DNA of 64,000 nt from Planktothrix serta PCC 8927 (lineage in GTDB: Bacteria > Cyanobacteriota > Cyanobacteriia > Cyanobacteriales > Microcoleaceae): contig NZ_LR734871.1 of assembly GCF_900010725.2 (NCBI RefSeq), positions 56,168 to 120,167 on the forward strand. The letters are read 5' to 3'. Both the position numbers and the translations under genes were made by a program. Below the pieces are notes generated by a model, which was not told where the DNA came from, made no database searches, and saw only the letters and a program-made list of their open reading frames with translations. Numbering within the stretch: position 1 is the stretch's first letter; each line of letters opens with the position of its first letter. Below, one piece after another: positions 25,595 through 35,358 of the stretch.

Positions 25595-27538
25595 ATGGAT
25601 CAACAACTGGCAATTTTATGTGTAGATGATGAACCCGTAATTTTAGAAAGTCTTAAAGAACAACTCAAACGTCATCTTCCTGAACATTATGAATTAGAAT
25701 CGGCAGAAAGTGGGGAAGAAGCCTTAGAAGTAATTGCCGAATTACATCAGGAAGGGTTGGAAGTGGCGTTAGTAATTTCTGATCAAATTATGCCCGGTTT
25801 ACAAGGGGATGAGTTATTAATTAAAATTCATCAACATTATCCCCAAATGTTAAAAATTATGCTCACAGGACAGGCCGATATTCAATCCGTTGGTAATGTG
25901 GTGAACCAAGCCAGTCTCTATCGTTATATTAGCAAACCTTGGGATGAAACCGACCTGATTTTAACCGTTCAAGAGGCATTGCGATGCTATACTCAAGAGC
26001 AGAAACTTTTAGAACAAAATCAAAAATTACAAGAACTTAATATACAATTACAACAGTTAAATATTTCTCTGGAACAAAAAGTAGCAGAACGAACAGTGCA
26101 ATTAGAACAAGCGAAACAAGCGGCTGAAGTTGCTAACCAAGCTAAAAGTACCTTTTTAGCTAATATGAGTCATGAATTGCGATCGCCTTTGAATGCGATT
26201 TTAGGTTTTGCTCAACTGATGAATCGAAGTACAAGCCTTTCTCCTGAACATCAAGAACAAGTTGAGATTATTTTACACAGTGGAGAACATTTATTAAATT
26301 TAATTAACCAACTTTTAGATTTAGCTAAAATTGAAGCCGGGAAAATTACTCTGAATGAAGCTAATTTTGATCTCTATCATCTGCTTCAGGATTTAGAGGA
26401 TATGTTTTCTCTCAAAGCCCAAAATCAGAACTTAGCCTTAACCTTTACCTGCTTGGAAACCGTTCCTCAATATATCTGTACGGATGAAATTAAACTTCGT
26501 CAAATTTTAATTAATTTGCTCAATAACGCCCTAAAATTTACCCCAGAAGGAGGAGTTTCTGTAACTGTCAATTGTGAACAAATTGAACCGCCACAAGTCC
26601 GACTCATTTTTGCAGTTAAAGATACAGGAGTAGGAATTTCCCCTGAAGAAATTAATCAATTATTTGAGGCTTTTAGTCAAACTCAAATGGGACGAAAATC
26701 TAATGAAGGAACGGGGTTAGGTTTATCAATTAGTCAAAAATTTGTACATTTAATGGGAGGTAAAATTCAAGTCGATTCCCAAAGGGGAAGGGGGACAATA
26801 TTTAGCTTTGATATTCAGGCAAAATCCCTTAAAAATACTCATTTATCAAGTCAATTTTCTCAAAAGCGAGTCATGGGTTTAGCTCCGAATCAACCCGCCT
26901 ATAAAATATTAATTGTTGATGATAAATTTTCCAATCGTAAATTATTAATCCAATTGCTGAAACCCTTAAAATTACAATTAAAAGAAGCCTCGAATGGTCA
27001 AGAAGCCGTGGAAATTTGGCAGGAGTGGGAACCCGATTTGATTTTAATGGATATGATTATGCCGATTCTGAATGGTTATGAAGCGACGAAACAAATTAAA
27101 AGTAGCTTAAAAGAACGTGTTCCGGTGATCATTGCCATTACTGCTAGTGTTTTAGAAGAACAAAAAGTGCAGGTACTCTCTATGGGTTGTGATGATTTTG
27201 TTAGGAAACCCTTTCAGGAATTTCAGATTTTTGAGATGATAGAAAAATATCTAGGTCTTGAATATATTTACTCGGAGGAAACCCCCCTAAACCTTTTAAA
27301 TCCGTCAAACTATGTTCTCAGCGATGAAAGTTTTAAGGGAATGTCCTCTGAATGGATAGATGAACTTTATCAAGCGAGTCTTGACTTAGATTATGATTTA
27401 GTTTTAGATTTGATTCAAGAAATTCCCTCGGAACAAGCTGATCTGTCTCAAGCGTTAATGGATTTAGTCTGTAATTATAGAGTTGATCAAATTTTTAACT
27501 TAATTGAACAAATAAAGATTCATGAATATTCGACCTAA
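25595..27538 (+). CDS. Hybrid histidine kinase (REC-HisKA-HATPase-REC)
   Basis: 647 aa from the ATG at 25595; an upstream in-frame start at 25517 would overlap the previous gene and give a tail unlike any receiver, so I reject it. Domains: receiver 1 (D63, SDQIMPGLQG; 1-125), coiled coil, HisKA with SHELRSPLNAI near 192, HATPase ([31 protein letters not shown]), receiver 2 (ILIVDDKFSNRK, LILMDMIMPILNG; about 430-550), and a helical C-terminal tail of about 95 residues that could be an HPt-like end but shows no obvious phospho-histidine. The N-terminal receiver closely resembles the product of the preceding gene, suggesting duplication. Confidence 0.95.
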   Translation: MDQQLAILCVDDEPVILESLKEQLKRHLPEHYELESAESGEEALEVIAELHQEGLEVALVISDQIMPGLQGDELLIKIHQHYPQMLKIMLTGQADIQSVGNVVNQASLYRYISKPWDETDLILTVQEALRCYTQEQKLLEQNQKLQELNIQLQQLNISLEQKVAERTVQLEQAKQAAEVANQAKSTFLANMSHELRSPLNAILGFAQLMNRSTSLSPEHQEQVEIILHSGEHLLNLINQLLDLAKIEAGKITLNEANFDLYHLLQDLEDMFSLKAQNQNLALTFTCLETVPQYICTDEIKLRQILINLLNNALKFTPEGGVSVTVNCEQIEPPQVRLIFAVKDTGVGISPEEINQLFEAFSQTQMGRKSNEGTGLGLSISQKFVHLMGGKIQVDSQRGRGTIFSFDIQAKSLKNTHLSSQFSQKRVMGLAPNQPAYKILIVDDKFSNRKLLIQLLKPLKLQLKEASNGQEAVEIWQEWEPDLILMDMIMPILNGYEATKQIKSSLKERVPVIIAITASVLEEQKVQVLSMGCDDFVRKPFQEFQIFEMIEKYLGLEYIYSEETPLNLLNPSNYVLSDESFKGMSSEWIDELYQASLDLDYDLVLDLIQEIPSEQADLSQALMDLVCNYRVDQIFNLIEQIKIHEYST

Positions 27539-28961
27539 AAAAGAACAACCGGGTGGTATTTTAATTATAGACGATAAACTTGAGAACTTAAAGGTTTTAT
27601 CAGAAATTCTCAAGCAACAAGGCTATAAAATTCGTCAAGCTGTCAATGGAATATCGGCGTTAAGAGCCATACAATCTTTTCCCCCTGATTTAATTTTATT
27701 AGATATCAAAATGCCCGAAATGGATGGGTATGAAGTTTGTCAAAAACTGAAACAAGATGCTCAGACTCAGGAAATTCCGATTATTTTTATTAGTGCTTTA
27801 AATGAAGTCTGGGATAAGGTAAAAGCCTTTCAAGTAGGCGGAGTCGATTATATTAGTAAACCGTTTCAAGTGGAAGAAGTAATTGCCAGAATTGAAACGC
27901 AGTTAATTATTCAAAGACAGAAAAGACAGTTACAAGCAGAAATAGAATACCGTCAAGCACAGGAAGAACGGTTAAAAGTCGAAATTCAACACCGTCTAGC
28001 CAAAGAACAACAATTAAAAGAAGAAATTATCCGGCGCAAAGAAACTGAAGAAATTTTATATCAATCTCGCGCTTTAATTCAAAGTGTTTTAAATACTTCA
28101 ATGGATGGAATTGCTGCTTTTCAGGCTGTCCGAGACACATTAACAGGACAAATTATTGATTTTCGCTGTTTAGTTGTAAATCCAATTATTAGCCAAATTT
28201 TAAACAAAGATCGCTCTAATTTAATGGGTAAAATTATTTTAAAAAGATTATTAAAAAAAATAGATGTCACCCTATTTGAAAAGTTCGTTCACTTGGTAGA
28301 AACTGGAATTCCTTTAATTGATGATATTTTTTATCGAGGCAAAAATACTCAAGGTTGGTATCATTTTATTGCTGTGAAGTTAGGGGACGGATTTTCGATT
28401 GCTATTCGAGATATTACCGAACGAAAACAGATAGAACTTGATTTATCTCGTTGGGCTAAATTAGATGGGTTAACCGGAGTTGCAAACCGTCATTATTTTG
28501 ATCAATTTTTAAATCAAGAATGGCTGAGAAATCAACAGGAAAAACAACCGATTTCCTTAATTTTATGTGATGTTGATTATTTCAAAGCCTATAACGATAC
28601 CTATGGTCATTTAGAAGGAGATGATTGTTTAAAAAAAGTGGCTAAAGCCATTGAGCAAGTAGTTCAACGTCCAGGGAATTTACTCGCTCGTTATGGGGGT
28701 GAAGAATTTGTTATTATTCTCACCCAAACTAATCTTTTAGAAGCACTGCAAATTGCCACAGAAATTCAAGCTTCTATTCAAGCGTTAAATATTCCCCATG
28801 CTCAATCTCAAGTCAGTGATTTACTCACAATAAGTTTAGGAATATCGAGTTTAATTCCTACAAAAGAAAACTCAATTCAAGTATTAATTAAAGGAGCAGA
28901 TGAAGCCCTATATGAAGCCAAACAAAAAGGCAGAAATCGCATTATTACGAAAGTAAACTAA
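27522..28961 (+). CDS. Response regulator diguanylate cyclase (REC-PAS-like-GGDEF)
   Basis: A 479-aa protein. Receiver with D61 (LILLDIKMPEMDG), a coiled-coil stretch, a PAS-like domain (SVLNTSMDGIAAFQAV .. GDGFSIAIRDITERK) and a GGDEF domain with the active motif GGEEF near 392 and metal-binding DVDYFKAYNDTYGH. It should make cyclic di-GMP. The product-inhibition site expected just upstream as RxxD reads RPGN, so feedback inhibition is probably absent. The start overlaps the end of the hybrid kinase gene by 17 bp, indicating translational coupling, and its 3' end overlaps the convergent gene by 17 bp. Confidence 0.95.
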   Translation: MNIRPKKEQPGGILIIDDKLENLKVLSEILKQQGYKIRQAVNGISALRAIQSFPPDLILLDIKMPEMDGYEVCQKLKQDAQTQEIPIIFISALNEVWDKVKAFQVGGVDYISKPFQVEEVIARIETQLIIQRQKRQLQAEIEYRQAQEERLKVEIQHRLAKEQQLKEEIIRRKETEEILYQSRALIQSVLNTSMDGIAAFQAVRDTLTGQIIDFRCLVVNPIISQILNKDRSNLMGKIILKRLLKKIDVTLFEKFVHLVETGIPLIDDIFYRGKNTQGWYHFIAVKLGDGFSIAIRDITERKQIELDLSRWAKLDGLTGVANRHYFDQFLNQEWLRNQQEKQPISLILCDVDYFKAYNDTYGHLEGDDCLKKVAKAIEQVVQRPGNLLARYGGEEFVIILTQTNLLEALQIATEIQASIQALNIPHAQSQVSDLLTISLGISSLIPTKENSIQVLIKGADEALYEAKQKGRNRIITKVN

Positions 28962-29967
28962 AAGATTGAATCATCTGCATCCCTGCTGCGACGAACCGTT
29001 GAAATGCGCTATTAGCTTGTTCTGTATAATCCACAATACCAGGGATCACCACCGGAGAGGTACAATCTTCTAATAAATAAACCTTTTGAGCTAAATTAGA
29101 ATCTCTGGCTTGAATTTCTGTTAATAAATTATCAACCGTCCAAGCCACACAATGACTTTTGGCTTGACCCGCAATCAAAATTCGATCAAATGTTAATATC
29201 TTTTCAATTAATGCTATATTTTTAGGCGAGATCATATTTCCTTCAACATCTTCTAAAACTTCCGGTTGCAAAACCGAATAATTTTCTGTTAAGGGATGAT
29301 TACCTTTGATCTCAAATTGAACTTGAGAACACCGAGATATTGTATGAAAAAATAAAGCTTCTTCAACGGCTGAAACTAACCCATGACCGATCCCCCCTAA
29401 CATCGAATGATAGGGCCATATCGTCAAGGGATATTGACCTTTTGCCGCTAAGGTTTGGGCATAATATAAAGCGTGTTTTTCTAGGGTTTTATAATTTCCT
29501 GCGGTAATACTATTGGCTACTTTTGGATTAACTTTCCAGATCTGATTTTGAATATCCTCAACCGAAATTAAAGTTGCAGGTGTGGGATGTTCCCCTTGTT
29601 GATTAATCCAAAAAATCGGATGAAAAATTTGCAACGCCGTATGAGTATCCATCGTGGCAACAATCTGAGTGATTTGGTTTAAATTCCGATAGATAAACTC
29701 ACATAATCTAATATTATCTTCTACTGCACCGTTTCCTGATCTTCCACCAACAAATAATTCAAACTCAGGAATACAAAAAGTGTTTTGAACATCAATTAAA
29801 ATTAAACAAGTTTTAAGCTGATCTTGACTCGCAGGTTGAATTCCATACTGTTTTGCCCATTGTTCCGCTTCATCAGCCCGAATTTGATAGGGAACACGCC
29901 AAACTTCCCCGACTCGCTGCGGTTGAAAATGGGGAGGAATGGGTAAACTATTGAATGCTGCTTTCAT
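28945..29967 (-). CDS. Isochorismatase/nicotinamidase-like cysteine hydrolase
   Basis: A 340-aa protein, longer than the usual 180-220 aa. Catalytic Asp D59 (LILIDVQNTFC), a metal site of the nicotinamidase form (TMDTHTALQIFH), and the nucleophilic cysteine in AGQAKSHCVAWT are present, together with TIWPYHSMLG, also seen in nicotinamidases. It probably hydrolyses an amide such as nicotinamide; the extra N-terminal and internal segments may change the substrate. It is convergent with the cyclase gene and overlaps its 3' end, an unusual arrangement showing tight packing rather than shared function. Confidence 0.88.
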   Translation of the reverse strand: MKAAFNSLPIPPHFQPQRVGEVWRVPYQIRADEAEQWAKQYGIQPASQDQLKTCLILIDVQNTFCIPEFELFVGGRSGNGAVEDNIRLCEFIYRNLNQITQIVATMDTHTALQIFHPIFWINQQGEHPTPATLISVEDIQNQIWKVNPKVANSITAGNYKTLEKHALYYAQTLAAKGQYPLTIWPYHSMLGGIGHGLVSAVEEALFFHTISRCSQVQFEIKGNHPLTENYSVLQPEVLEDVEGNMISPKNIALIEKILTFDRILIAGQAKSHCVAWTVDNLLTEIQARDSNLAQKVYLLEDCTSPVVIPGIVDYTEQANSAFQRFVAAGMQMIQSFSLLS

Positions 29968-30248
29968 TAGTGATCCGTTAGGTGGGAAATGAAACTTTAT
30001 TATAAAATAAAAGATAATGATAGTTTTCCTGAAATATATTGAGCTATAAATGAAAGGTGAATTCTGATGATTAGGTTTCTTAATTTTTTCTTAACCCATT
30101 AATATTAACAAAAATTAACATAATTTTGAATTGGTAAAATACTTCATCCGTATAATTAAATAATTAAATCAGGATATTCGCCAAAACTTTTTGGCTTGAT
30201 GATCAATTAATTATCCACCCTAACGATAAAAAAATAAAGGTGAAAACG

Positions 30249-31970
30249 ATGCCAACAACCACTGAGATCAAAAGTCCCAGAACTGCTGAAAATGATTTAC
30301 AGGGAGGGAACCCACACGGAGCCGATCCCAGCGAGGCAAATCTGAGTAATGAAATATTAACCGATCAATTGCCTCCAGAATTGCTGAGTGCTTATCGAGG
30401 CATGACTCAAAGCGCATCTCTGTTGTATGGAGTTCCTAATATTTGGGAATCCTCAGAAGTTCAGTACGATCCGGCTCGATCTGTTCCTGACTCTGTACGA
30501 CGGTATAACACCCCTGACAAACAGCGAACCCAAAAGCTTGCGATCGCAATTCATGATATTTGTAAGGAGTTCGCTACAAAACCGCAAGTATCAGTTGAGG
30601 ATGAAGGCGGTGAATTTTTGCTCAAAGGATTCCTATATTTGCAAATTCTGATTAAATCAATTACTGCTACTGATTTTATTCTGGGTCTAGGTGGAAAAGC
30701 AATAGTTGAACGGGGGGCTCAACGCTCAGAGCGCAAAGGTGAACTGAGCGCCATTTTGCAAAAAATACAAGTAAGCGAATCTAGTTTGGACTGGACAGAT
30801 CTCAGCAATGATGAACGTTTTTTAATGGCGGCTCTTTCCGTTTTTGCCCTAAAAGGTAGTGATAAAACCATAGAAGAAATTAACCGAACCGTTGACCCCG
30901 TGCATCTGCCATTAGAATTAGCAAAACGCTTATCAATTTTAGAAGTAAACCTCAAGCAAGGCGATTGTTTTCTAGGTTCTGGAAGTCAACTTCTGGCTAG
31001 TATTACTCGTTATCCAGAATTCCAAAATCAAATGCAGCAGGTTTGTCGTCTAACATCGATTCATATTTCCCAAGGACTGCGGAAGGAACTATTTTTACCA
31101 GAGGAAATCATGATTCCTGATCCTTCAACACTGCGGATGGCCGCAGATGTACTTGGTATTAGTCCCAGCATTAACCTCTCTCAAGCTGATCAAGAAACAA
31201 AACGACACATTTTTACAGAAGTTATTCAACGCTTAGGTAGCCTTGATCAAGCCGTTGCACGGGTGATGAAGCTAATTACAAATGAATTTTGTGATGATTT
31301 TACCGTGATGCAACGAACAAAGAATCGTCCCTGGCAAGTCGGTGATACGATTATGGGTTTTGCTTGTATTTTAGGAGTACCTTGGCGCATTGACTCCTAC
31401 TGTGCGGCGGTTGATCCGGCTAAAATTAAAGCGGGTGATTTAAAAATGATTCCTGTTGAGGCTAATAAAGCCCCTGAACAGATTTGGCAACGCCGACCCG
31501 AAGATTTACAGGATTCGTTACAAGATGGTGATAGCCAACGTTTAGCCGTCTTGCGCGAACGCCAAGCCTGTATTCGACTGGAGCAGAAAATCAAGTTGGA
31601 GGGTGTAGCTCCCACAGCACTTAATGATGAAGAACTGAGTTTACTGCAATCAGCCGCAAAGCGTTATCAAAGTCGATTGTGGGTTTATAATCAGGGTGCT
31701 GTTGCTGCCGGAAAGCAGACTTCCATCAATGGACTCAACCTGATTTTTAATGCCTCTTTCGATGCCACTGGGGATATCAACAACCAACCTCACGCCATCT
31801 CAGGAATACAAAGTGGTATCCGAATTCCCTTTGGTAATATTGGCAATATTCGCTTCTGGAATGAGGCTCGGCGTCCTGAATGCGAAATGGGCTTAGGACA
31901 TATCCCCATTACCAAGGCTTACACCTTGATCATTCACGAACTTTATCAAGCTGCAACGGTTGACGGTTGA
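30249..31970 (+). CDS. Unknown 574-aa protein, first gene of a putative small-molecule cluster
   Basis: I do not recognise the family. The ATG at 30249 has AAGGTGA upstream; the GTG at 30240 overlaps that site. The protein appears soluble and mostly helical in the first two thirds (LSAYRGMTQSASLLYGVPN; LSNDERFLMAALSVFALKG), with conserved-looking stretches RTKNRPWQVGDTIMGFACIL, GVPWRIDSYCAAVDP and GLGHIPITKAYTLIIHELYQ. Histidines in these stretches could bind metal, but no known motif is complete. No signal peptide. The last residues, TVDG, are encoded by a tandem heptamer array that runs past the stop codon. The gene is visibly more GC-rich than flanking DNA. Its position before ligase, sulfotransferase and transporter genes suggests an enzyme. 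Confidence 0.8.
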   Translation: MPTTTEIKSPRTAENDLQGGNPHGADPSEANLSNEILTDQLPPELLSAYRGMTQSASLLYGVPNIWESSEVQYDPARSVPDSVRRYNTPDKQRTQKLAIAIHDICKEFATKPQVSVEDEGGEFLLKGFLYLQILIKSITATDFILGLGGKAIVERGAQRSERKGELSAILQKIQVSESSLDWTDLSNDERFLMAALSVFALKGSDKTIEEINRTVDPVHLPLELAKRLSILEVNLKQGDCFLGSGSQLLASITRYPEFQNQMQQVCRLTSIHISQGLRKELFLPEEIMIPDPSTLRMAADVLGISPSINLSQADQETKRHIFTEVIQRLGSLDQAVARVMKLITNEFCDDFTVMQRTKNRPWQVGDTIMGFACILGVPWRIDSYCAAVDPAKIKAGDLKMIPVEANKAPEQIWQRRPEDLQDSLQDGDSQRLAVLRERQACIRLEQKIKLEGVAPTALNDEELSLLQSAAKRYQSRLWVYNQGAVAAGKQTSINGLNLIFNASFDATGDINNQPHAISGIQSGIRIPFGNIGNIRFWNEARRPECEMGLGHIPITKAYTLIIHELYQAATVDG

Positions 31971-32014
31971 TTGTTGACAGTTGGCGGTTGACGGTTGACG
32001 GTTGACTGTTAACC
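31959..32014. repeat. STRR heptamer array, GTTGACG type, 8 units
   Basis: Eight consecutive heptamers (GTTGACG and one- or two-base variants). The array begins inside the coding sequence of the preceding gene and contains its stop codon. A related array of six GTTGACA units lies at 56.2 kb. Confidence 0.9.
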
Positions 32015-32043
32015 GCCCTTAAAGATAGTTACCCTCAAGAATA

Positions 32044-33321
32044 ATGACTCAAAAATACATTCTCTATATTGGAACCCGCTCTGTCAATTTAGAAAGGGAT
32101 GCAGAAATTAATGCGGCTCGTAATAACGGACTGGATATTGTTTTAGCAGATAGTGCGATCGCAGATTACAAAGCTTATGAGTTAACCCATTTAATTCAAA
32201 CACCCCTCACGGATGAGGATCAAGCATTTAACGATATCTTGGCTTATGTTAAACAGCATGATCTTCAAATCGCAGGGGTGATCGGATGGACTGATCCCAT
32301 TGTTGCTTTGGTAGCGAGATTATCAGCAGCCTTGGGTCTTCCGGGTACCTCCCCAGATCTAGCCCATAATGTTCGTAATAAAGCGAATACCCGTCGCCTT
32401 TTTGAGCAATATCTCCCAGAAGCTAACCCAGTTTTTGCGATTGTAAATGATAAAAATAGCATCTGGGATGCTATTGAAAAAGTTGGTTTTCCCTGTGTTT
32501 TAAAGCCGCCAGGTTCTTCTTTTGGACGGGGGATTTTTAAAATTCGTTCTGCTGAAGAAGCCGAACAACAGATTGCTAATTTTTATCGAACTGTTCGACC
32601 TGAAAATGATCCAACTTATGGCTTTTATCAACATGAGTTTATTGTCGAACAAGAACTGATTGGAAGTGAACACTCCGTTGCGGGTATGGTTGTTAATGGT
32701 CAGCCGATTATTCTTTCAATTGTTGATAAAGAAAACGACTTGACGCTTCCAATTCAGTATCAAAATATTACGCCATCTTTATTATCCACTGAAATTCAAT
32801 ACAAAATTGTTGAGATGGCAAAACAGGCTATTCCCTTAACCGGAATTAATTGGTGTGGATTTCACATTGACATGATGGTTGTTAACGATCAACCTAAAAT
32901 TTTAGAGATTGGCGGTAGGTTAGGAGGTGAATGTATTAACTCTCATCTGATTCCCCTGTCTAATCCTGCTTTAAATCCCTACGATTGCATCATGGAAGTG
33001 ATTCAAGGACAGAATCCCTTTACAAAAGATGAGTATTATCAAGATACCATGTTTAGAGCGGGGTTAAGAGCATTACTTCCACTCCAACCGGGATGTATTT
33101 CTTCTATTAATGGCATTGATGCAATTAAAACCCATCCCTGTTTTCGAGAATTTACGCAATTACGTTACGTTGGAGATCAAGTTTATTTACCTGCTGAAAA
33201 GTTTAACAGTTATGTCCTTGGATATGTTGTTGCCCAATGTGAGCAAACGCAAGACATTGGAGAGATTCTTGAAGCGATCGCCGATCTTTTGGATGTAAAA
33301 GTTATTCCACCTGGAGCTTAA
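32044..33321 (+). CDS. ATP-grasp carboxylate-amine ligase
   Basis: A 425-aa protein of the ATP-grasp superfamily, closest in layout to carnosine synthase/BacD-type and biotin-carboxylase-like peptide ligases: an N-terminal Rossmann-like domain, the ATP-binding loop CVLKPPGSSFGRG (K154), EFIVEQELIG, and the metal-binding end KILEIGGRLGGE. Such enzymes join a carboxylate, through an acyl phosphate, to an amine to make a dipeptide or amide. The substrate is not predictable. The neighbouring sulfotransferase and ABC exporter suggest a made-and-exported small molecule. Confidence 0.92.
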   Translation: MTQKYILYIGTRSVNLERDAEINAARNNGLDIVLADSAIADYKAYELTHLIQTPLTDEDQAFNDILAYVKQHDLQIAGVIGWTDPIVALVARLSAALGLPGTSPDLAHNVRNKANTRRLFEQYLPEANPVFAIVNDKNSIWDAIEKVGFPCVLKPPGSSFGRGIFKIRSAEEAEQQIANFYRTVRPENDPTYGFYQHEFIVEQELIGSEHSVAGMVVNGQPIILSIVDKENDLTLPIQYQNITPSLLSTEIQYKIVEMAKQAIPLTGINWCGFHIDMMVVNDQPKILEIGGRLGGECINSHLIPLSNPALNPYDCIMEVIQGQNPFTKDEYYQDTMFRAGLRALLPLQPGCISSINGIDAIKTHPCFREFTQLRYVGDQVYLPAEKFNSYVLGYVVAQCEQTQDIGEILEAIADLLDVKVIPPGA

Positions 33322-33442
33322 CACTTGAAAGACAGAAACAGAAACGTCCGTAAACAACATTTAGTATGACAGGGGAAAATTTGTCATTCTGAGTGAAACG
33401 AAGAATCTCTAAATTTAGTATTCTATTAGGATTAACACCAAA

Positions 33443-34474
33443 ATGGAGCAAATTGTTGGCTTAACGCCCACCCTAATTCATTTAAAAAAACCGCATCCGT
33501 TAGTGCAATGGTGCGATTTGAGTAATATCGTTTTCTCCGACCCATTTTTTAATCAAACAATAGCCCGTTGTCTTCGTGAAGATCCCAGCCGTTTACGGTT
33601 TCAAACTCAGTTAGACGCACTGGCTGATTTATATGAAATTAACCCAGGTTTGAAACCCACTGGATTTATTTTTCATATCTCAAAATGTGGTTCAACTTTG
33701 GTTTCTCAAAACCTCTCTAAATTACCTCAGAATCTGGTCATTTCTGAACCCGCCCCGATGAATTCAATTTTGATCACCGATTTGGTTGGTATCTCTGAAG
33801 AAGACAGAATTAAGTGGTTAAAATTACTCGTTAGTGCGTTAGGACAACAGCGACGGGAGACGGAAACCAACTACTTTATTAAATTCAAAAGTTGGAATAT
33901 TAGGAAACTCAGCTTAATCAAAAAAGCATTCCCAGATGTTAAGTGGGTTTTCGTTTATCGTAACCCAGTTGAAGTCATGGTTTCAGTGCTGAAAGCACCT
34001 GCGGAATGGATGGATCTTAAGAGTAACAATGTTACCGATGATCCGATCTGGACAGATCTTAAAAATACCCCTGGAATTTGTGAAAGTATCACGGGTTTTT
34101 CTGCATCGGAAATTGAACAGATGACCTCTGAGGAATACTGTGCTAGGATGTTAGCTAGTTTTTGCCAAATTGCTCTCCATAACGCAGATCACAATACTTT
34201 AATGCTGAACTATAATCAGCTACCAGAGGCTACATGGTCTTCTGTTTTAGACTTTTTTCAAGTTAATTTTTCCGAGGAAGAAAAAGAGCGGATGCGTGAC
34301 ACATCACAGCTTTACTCAAAAGATCCAACAAAGAAAAGGGTTTTTGTTAATGATAGTGAAGCCAAGCAAAAACAATGTTCAAAGGAAGTTCAGGAAATGA
34401 CAAACCAGTGGTTAGATGAATTGTACAAAAACCTTGAATTATACCGATTAGGATTGTATTCCCAACAGACTTAA
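33443..34474 (+). CDS. Sulfotransferase family protein
   Basis: A 343-aa protein. The PAPS 5'-phosphosulfate loop is seen as FHISKCGSTLVSQN (80-85 core), and the 3'-phosphate site as WVFVYRNPVEVMVS near 170-182, the standard two-site pattern of sulfotransferases that move sulfate from PAPS to a hydroxyl or amine. The P-loop carries Cys where many have Ser or Thr. A C-terminal helix pair completes the fold. It is separated from the ATP-grasp gene by 121 bp containing a GTCATTCTGAGTGAAACGAA repeat, so the two may have separate promoters. Confidence 0.88.
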   Translation: MEQIVGLTPTLIHLKKPHPLVQWCDLSNIVFSDPFFNQTIARCLREDPSRLRFQTQLDALADLYEINPGLKPTGFIFHISKCGSTLVSQNLSKLPQNLVISEPAPMNSILITDLVGISEEDRIKWLKLLVSALGQQRRETETNYFIKFKSWNIRKLSLIKKAFPDVKWVFVYRNPVEVMVSVLKAPAEWMDLKSNNVTDDPIWTDLKNTPGICESITGFSASEIEQMTSEEYCARMLASFCQIALHNADHNTLMLNYNQLPEATWSSVLDFFQVNFSEEEKERMRDTSQLYSKDPTKKRVFVNDSEAKQKQCSKEVQEMTNQWLDELYKNLELYRLGLYSQQT

Positions 34475-34528
34475 TTGTGGAAGAGGGCGAGAAAACCTCG
34501 CCCCTACAGTAGTCGGGTTTCATAAGCC

Positions 34529-35296
34529 ATGAGTTTTATCCAAGCTGGTCTTCTGTTTCTAATTGGCTGCGTCTGTGGCGTTTTGAATTCGATTGCGGGG
34601 GGTGGTGGCATCATTATTTTTCCCACACTGATCTTAGCAGGTCTACCCGCTATCACTGCCAACGCCACAGGGACAATCATTTCCTTACCCGGTCATCTCG
34701 TTGCTGCTGTTGCTTACCGCCAAGAATTGCAGAGGGAGAAGTCACTTTGCGGGCTCTTGATTAGTGTCGGTCTGCTGGGTGGTGCCTTGGGTGCCCTATT
34801 GCTTCTCTGGCTTCCAGCCAACCGTTTCGACCAACTCGTCCCCTATTTGTTACTGGTGGCCATGTTGCTGTTTAGCTTCAATGACACAATTACAGCGCGA
34901 GTGTTAGCAAACTCCAAAGAAACCAACCCAGACCAAAGGAAAAATTGGCTGAAAGTGGCAATTCTACAGTTTATTGTAGCAATTTATGGAGGATTTTATG
35001 GCTTGGGTATCAGCTTCTTAATCCTTGCGACCTTACAAATTCTGGGGGTGAAGGATATACAGTTAATCAACGGCCTAAAACTTCTGCTGATTAGCTGTAT
35101 TTATAGTTTAGCCACAGCTATATTTATTAGGTCTGGAATCGTCGCTTGGGAGCAAGGACTCGTCATGATGGCTGGAACAATAATCGGGGGTTACATGGGG
35201 GCTAAATATGCTCGTCAGCTACAGCCAAAATTAATGAAACAGTTGATAACAATTATTGGTTATTCAATAACTTGCTATTTTTTTATGCGACCCTAA
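34529..35296 (+). CDS. TauE/SafE family sulfite/anion exporter
   Basis: A 255-aa membrane protein with about eight helices. The family signature GVLNSIAGGGGIIIFPTL with NATGT follows in helix 1-2, and GGFYGLGISFLIL in the second half is the internal repeat of it. Members export sulfite, sulfoacetate or other organosulfur anions. Next to a sulfotransferase gene this suggests sulfur-compound handling. The gene is clearly more GC-rich and uses more G/C-ending codons than the surrounding AT-rich genes, a sign of recent acquisition. Confidence 0.93.
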   Translation: MSFIQAGLLFLIGCVCGVLNSIAGGGGIIIFPTLILAGLPAITANATGTIISLPGHLVAAVAYRQELQREKSLCGLLISVGLLGGALGALLLLWLPANRFDQLVPYLLLVAMLLFSFNDTITARVLANSKETNPDQRKNWLKVAILQFIVAIYGGFYGLGISFLILATLQILGVKDIQLINGLKLLLISCIYSLATAIFIRSGIVAWEQGLVMMAGTIIGGYMGAKYARQLQPKLMKQLITIIGYSITCYFFMRP

Positions 35297-35358
35297 GCAT
35301 TGACCTGATATAATCAGGTGAGTTTTAAATGTTGAACTAACTAAAGGTTCATTGATCA

